This document shows, piece by piece, positions 63,646-64,000 of a stretch of DNA of 64,000 bases. The DNA is from an uncultured Bacteroidales bacterium. Lineage in GTDB: Bacteria > Bacteroidota > Bacteroidia > Bacteroidales > UBA932. Location of the stretch: positions 62,001-126,000 of the forward strand of contig CALUPD010000001.1 in assembly GCA_944322605.1 (NCBI GenBank). Direction: 5' to 3'. The number at the start of each line of letters is the position of its first letter. Position 1 is the stretch's first letter. The position numbers and the translations under genes were made by a program. The notes below the pieces were generated by a model that made no database searches, was not told the DNA's origin, and saw only the letters and a program-made list of their open reading frames with translations.

Positions 63646-64000
63646 GGAATATTTCCCTTATGGCTTCCGTGAGGCGCGTGAAGTCTTCAGGACGGACATC
63701 CCCGATGTTGCCTATGCGGAACGTGTCGGCCTGCGATATTTTTCCCGGATATATCACGAATCCCTTCGATTTCAGCTTCAGATAGAAATCCTTGAAGTCG
63801 AAATCCTTTGCAGGGTAAAGGAAGGATGTGATTATAGGGGACTGGATGCTGTCGTCCAAAAGCGTTTCGAACCCGAGGCTTCGCATTCCTTTGACGAGGG
63901 TGTCGTGGTTTTCGCGGTAACGCGTGTTACGTGCCTGTATTCCTCCTTCTTCTTCAAGTTCGGCAAGAGCCTGCATGAATGCCCTTACTACATGGGTGGG
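63638..64000 (-). CDS. phnW: 2-aminoethylphosphonate-pyruvate transaminase, 3' part only
   Basis: The frame is open to the window edge; 121 codons are present. The visible start [20 protein letters not shown] is the PhnW helix after the PLP-lysine region, followed by [48 protein letters not shown] and FRIGNIGDV, all typical of PhnW. The enzyme transfers the amino group of 2-aminoethylphosphonate to pyruvate, giving phosphonoacetaldehyde. In Bacteroidales it can also work in the biosynthetic direction. It is coupled to a porin gene downstream. Confidence 0.92.
   Translation of the reverse strand, partial: PTHVVRAFMQALAELEEEGGIQARNTRYRENHDTLVKGMRSLGFETLLDDSIQSPIITSFLYPAKDFDFKDFYLKLKSKGFVIYPGKISQADTFRIGNIGDVRPEDFTRLTEAIREIFHA

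Noticed and set aside
1..64000. CRISPR arrays, tRNA/rRNA genes, insertion sequences and prophage
   Set aside because: No spaced direct repeats, cloverleaf or TpsiC-like signals, transposase, integrase or phage structural genes were found on reading both strands.

Overview
The window is bacterial chromosome from the Bacteroidales. The evidence is a SusD-family lipoprotein, a type IX secretion (T9SS) C-terminal sorting domain, PorV/PorQ-type and CarboxypepD_reg/TonB-type outer-membrane proteins, many Bacteroidetes lipoproteins, and repeated promoters of the form TTTG-N19/20-TAnnTTTG. Base composition is intermediate and AUA and AGG codons are very common throughout. I cannot name a genus from sequence alone. 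No tRNA, rRNA, CRISPR array, transposase or prophage gene was seen.

Layout. 1-6,000: end of a nutrient-uptake locus (SusD, small lipoprotein, subtilisin-like T9SS cargo, PorV/PorQ-like barrel). 6,250-8,530: small hypothetical, TIGR01212 radical SAM protein, MnmD. 8,581-17,449: a tightly packed + strand run of guaB, two SurA/parvulin-like chaperones, a large OstA/LptA-like protein, and the [FeFe]-hydrogenase maturases hydF and hydE. 17,450-18,416: mostly non-coding, with a nested inverted-repeat element and a Bfd-like [2Fe-2S] protein. 18,417-25,859 (- strand): TonB-type outer-membrane protein, ruvC, serS, rpmA, rplU, a lipoprotein esterase and a Sir2 deacylase. 25,939-36,233 (+): PIN-PhoH ATPase, pyruvate phosphate dikinase, and a complete RND efflux operon ending in a PG0541-type protein. 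36,325-43,731 (-): RluD-like pseudouridine synthase, PASTA protein, rpmH (only 50 codons), rsmG, ECF sigma factor, polA, queD. 43,863-46,753 (+): MFS exporter and a duplicated-domain lipoprotein.

47,050-57,933 (-) is the most unusual region. A membrane-anchored TPR-TM-AraC regulator is followed by five lipoprotein genes. Four form two alternating pairs, A-B-A'-B', where A is a fibronectin-type-III-like protein and B is a BACON plus beta-propeller-like protein. A fifth gene, C, has more FN3-like repeats and is cut by an in-frame TAA. The gap between the two pairs is bounded by 25-bp inverted copies of one hairpin sequence, so it is a candidate invertible or regulatory segment.

58,059-64,000: SulP anion transporter, DedA protein, 14-TM-type MFS exporter, and the end of a phosphonate locus (an OprP-like porin overlapping the 3' part of phnW).

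Functionally, most of the window is housekeeping (translation, replication, envelope biogenesis). The accessory parts are surface lipoprotein modules (start, 45-56 kb) and transport (RND, MFS, SulP, phosphonate porin). Several start codons were moved downstream of the longest open frame, on the basis of signal peptides, promoters or family starts; the reason is given in each entry.
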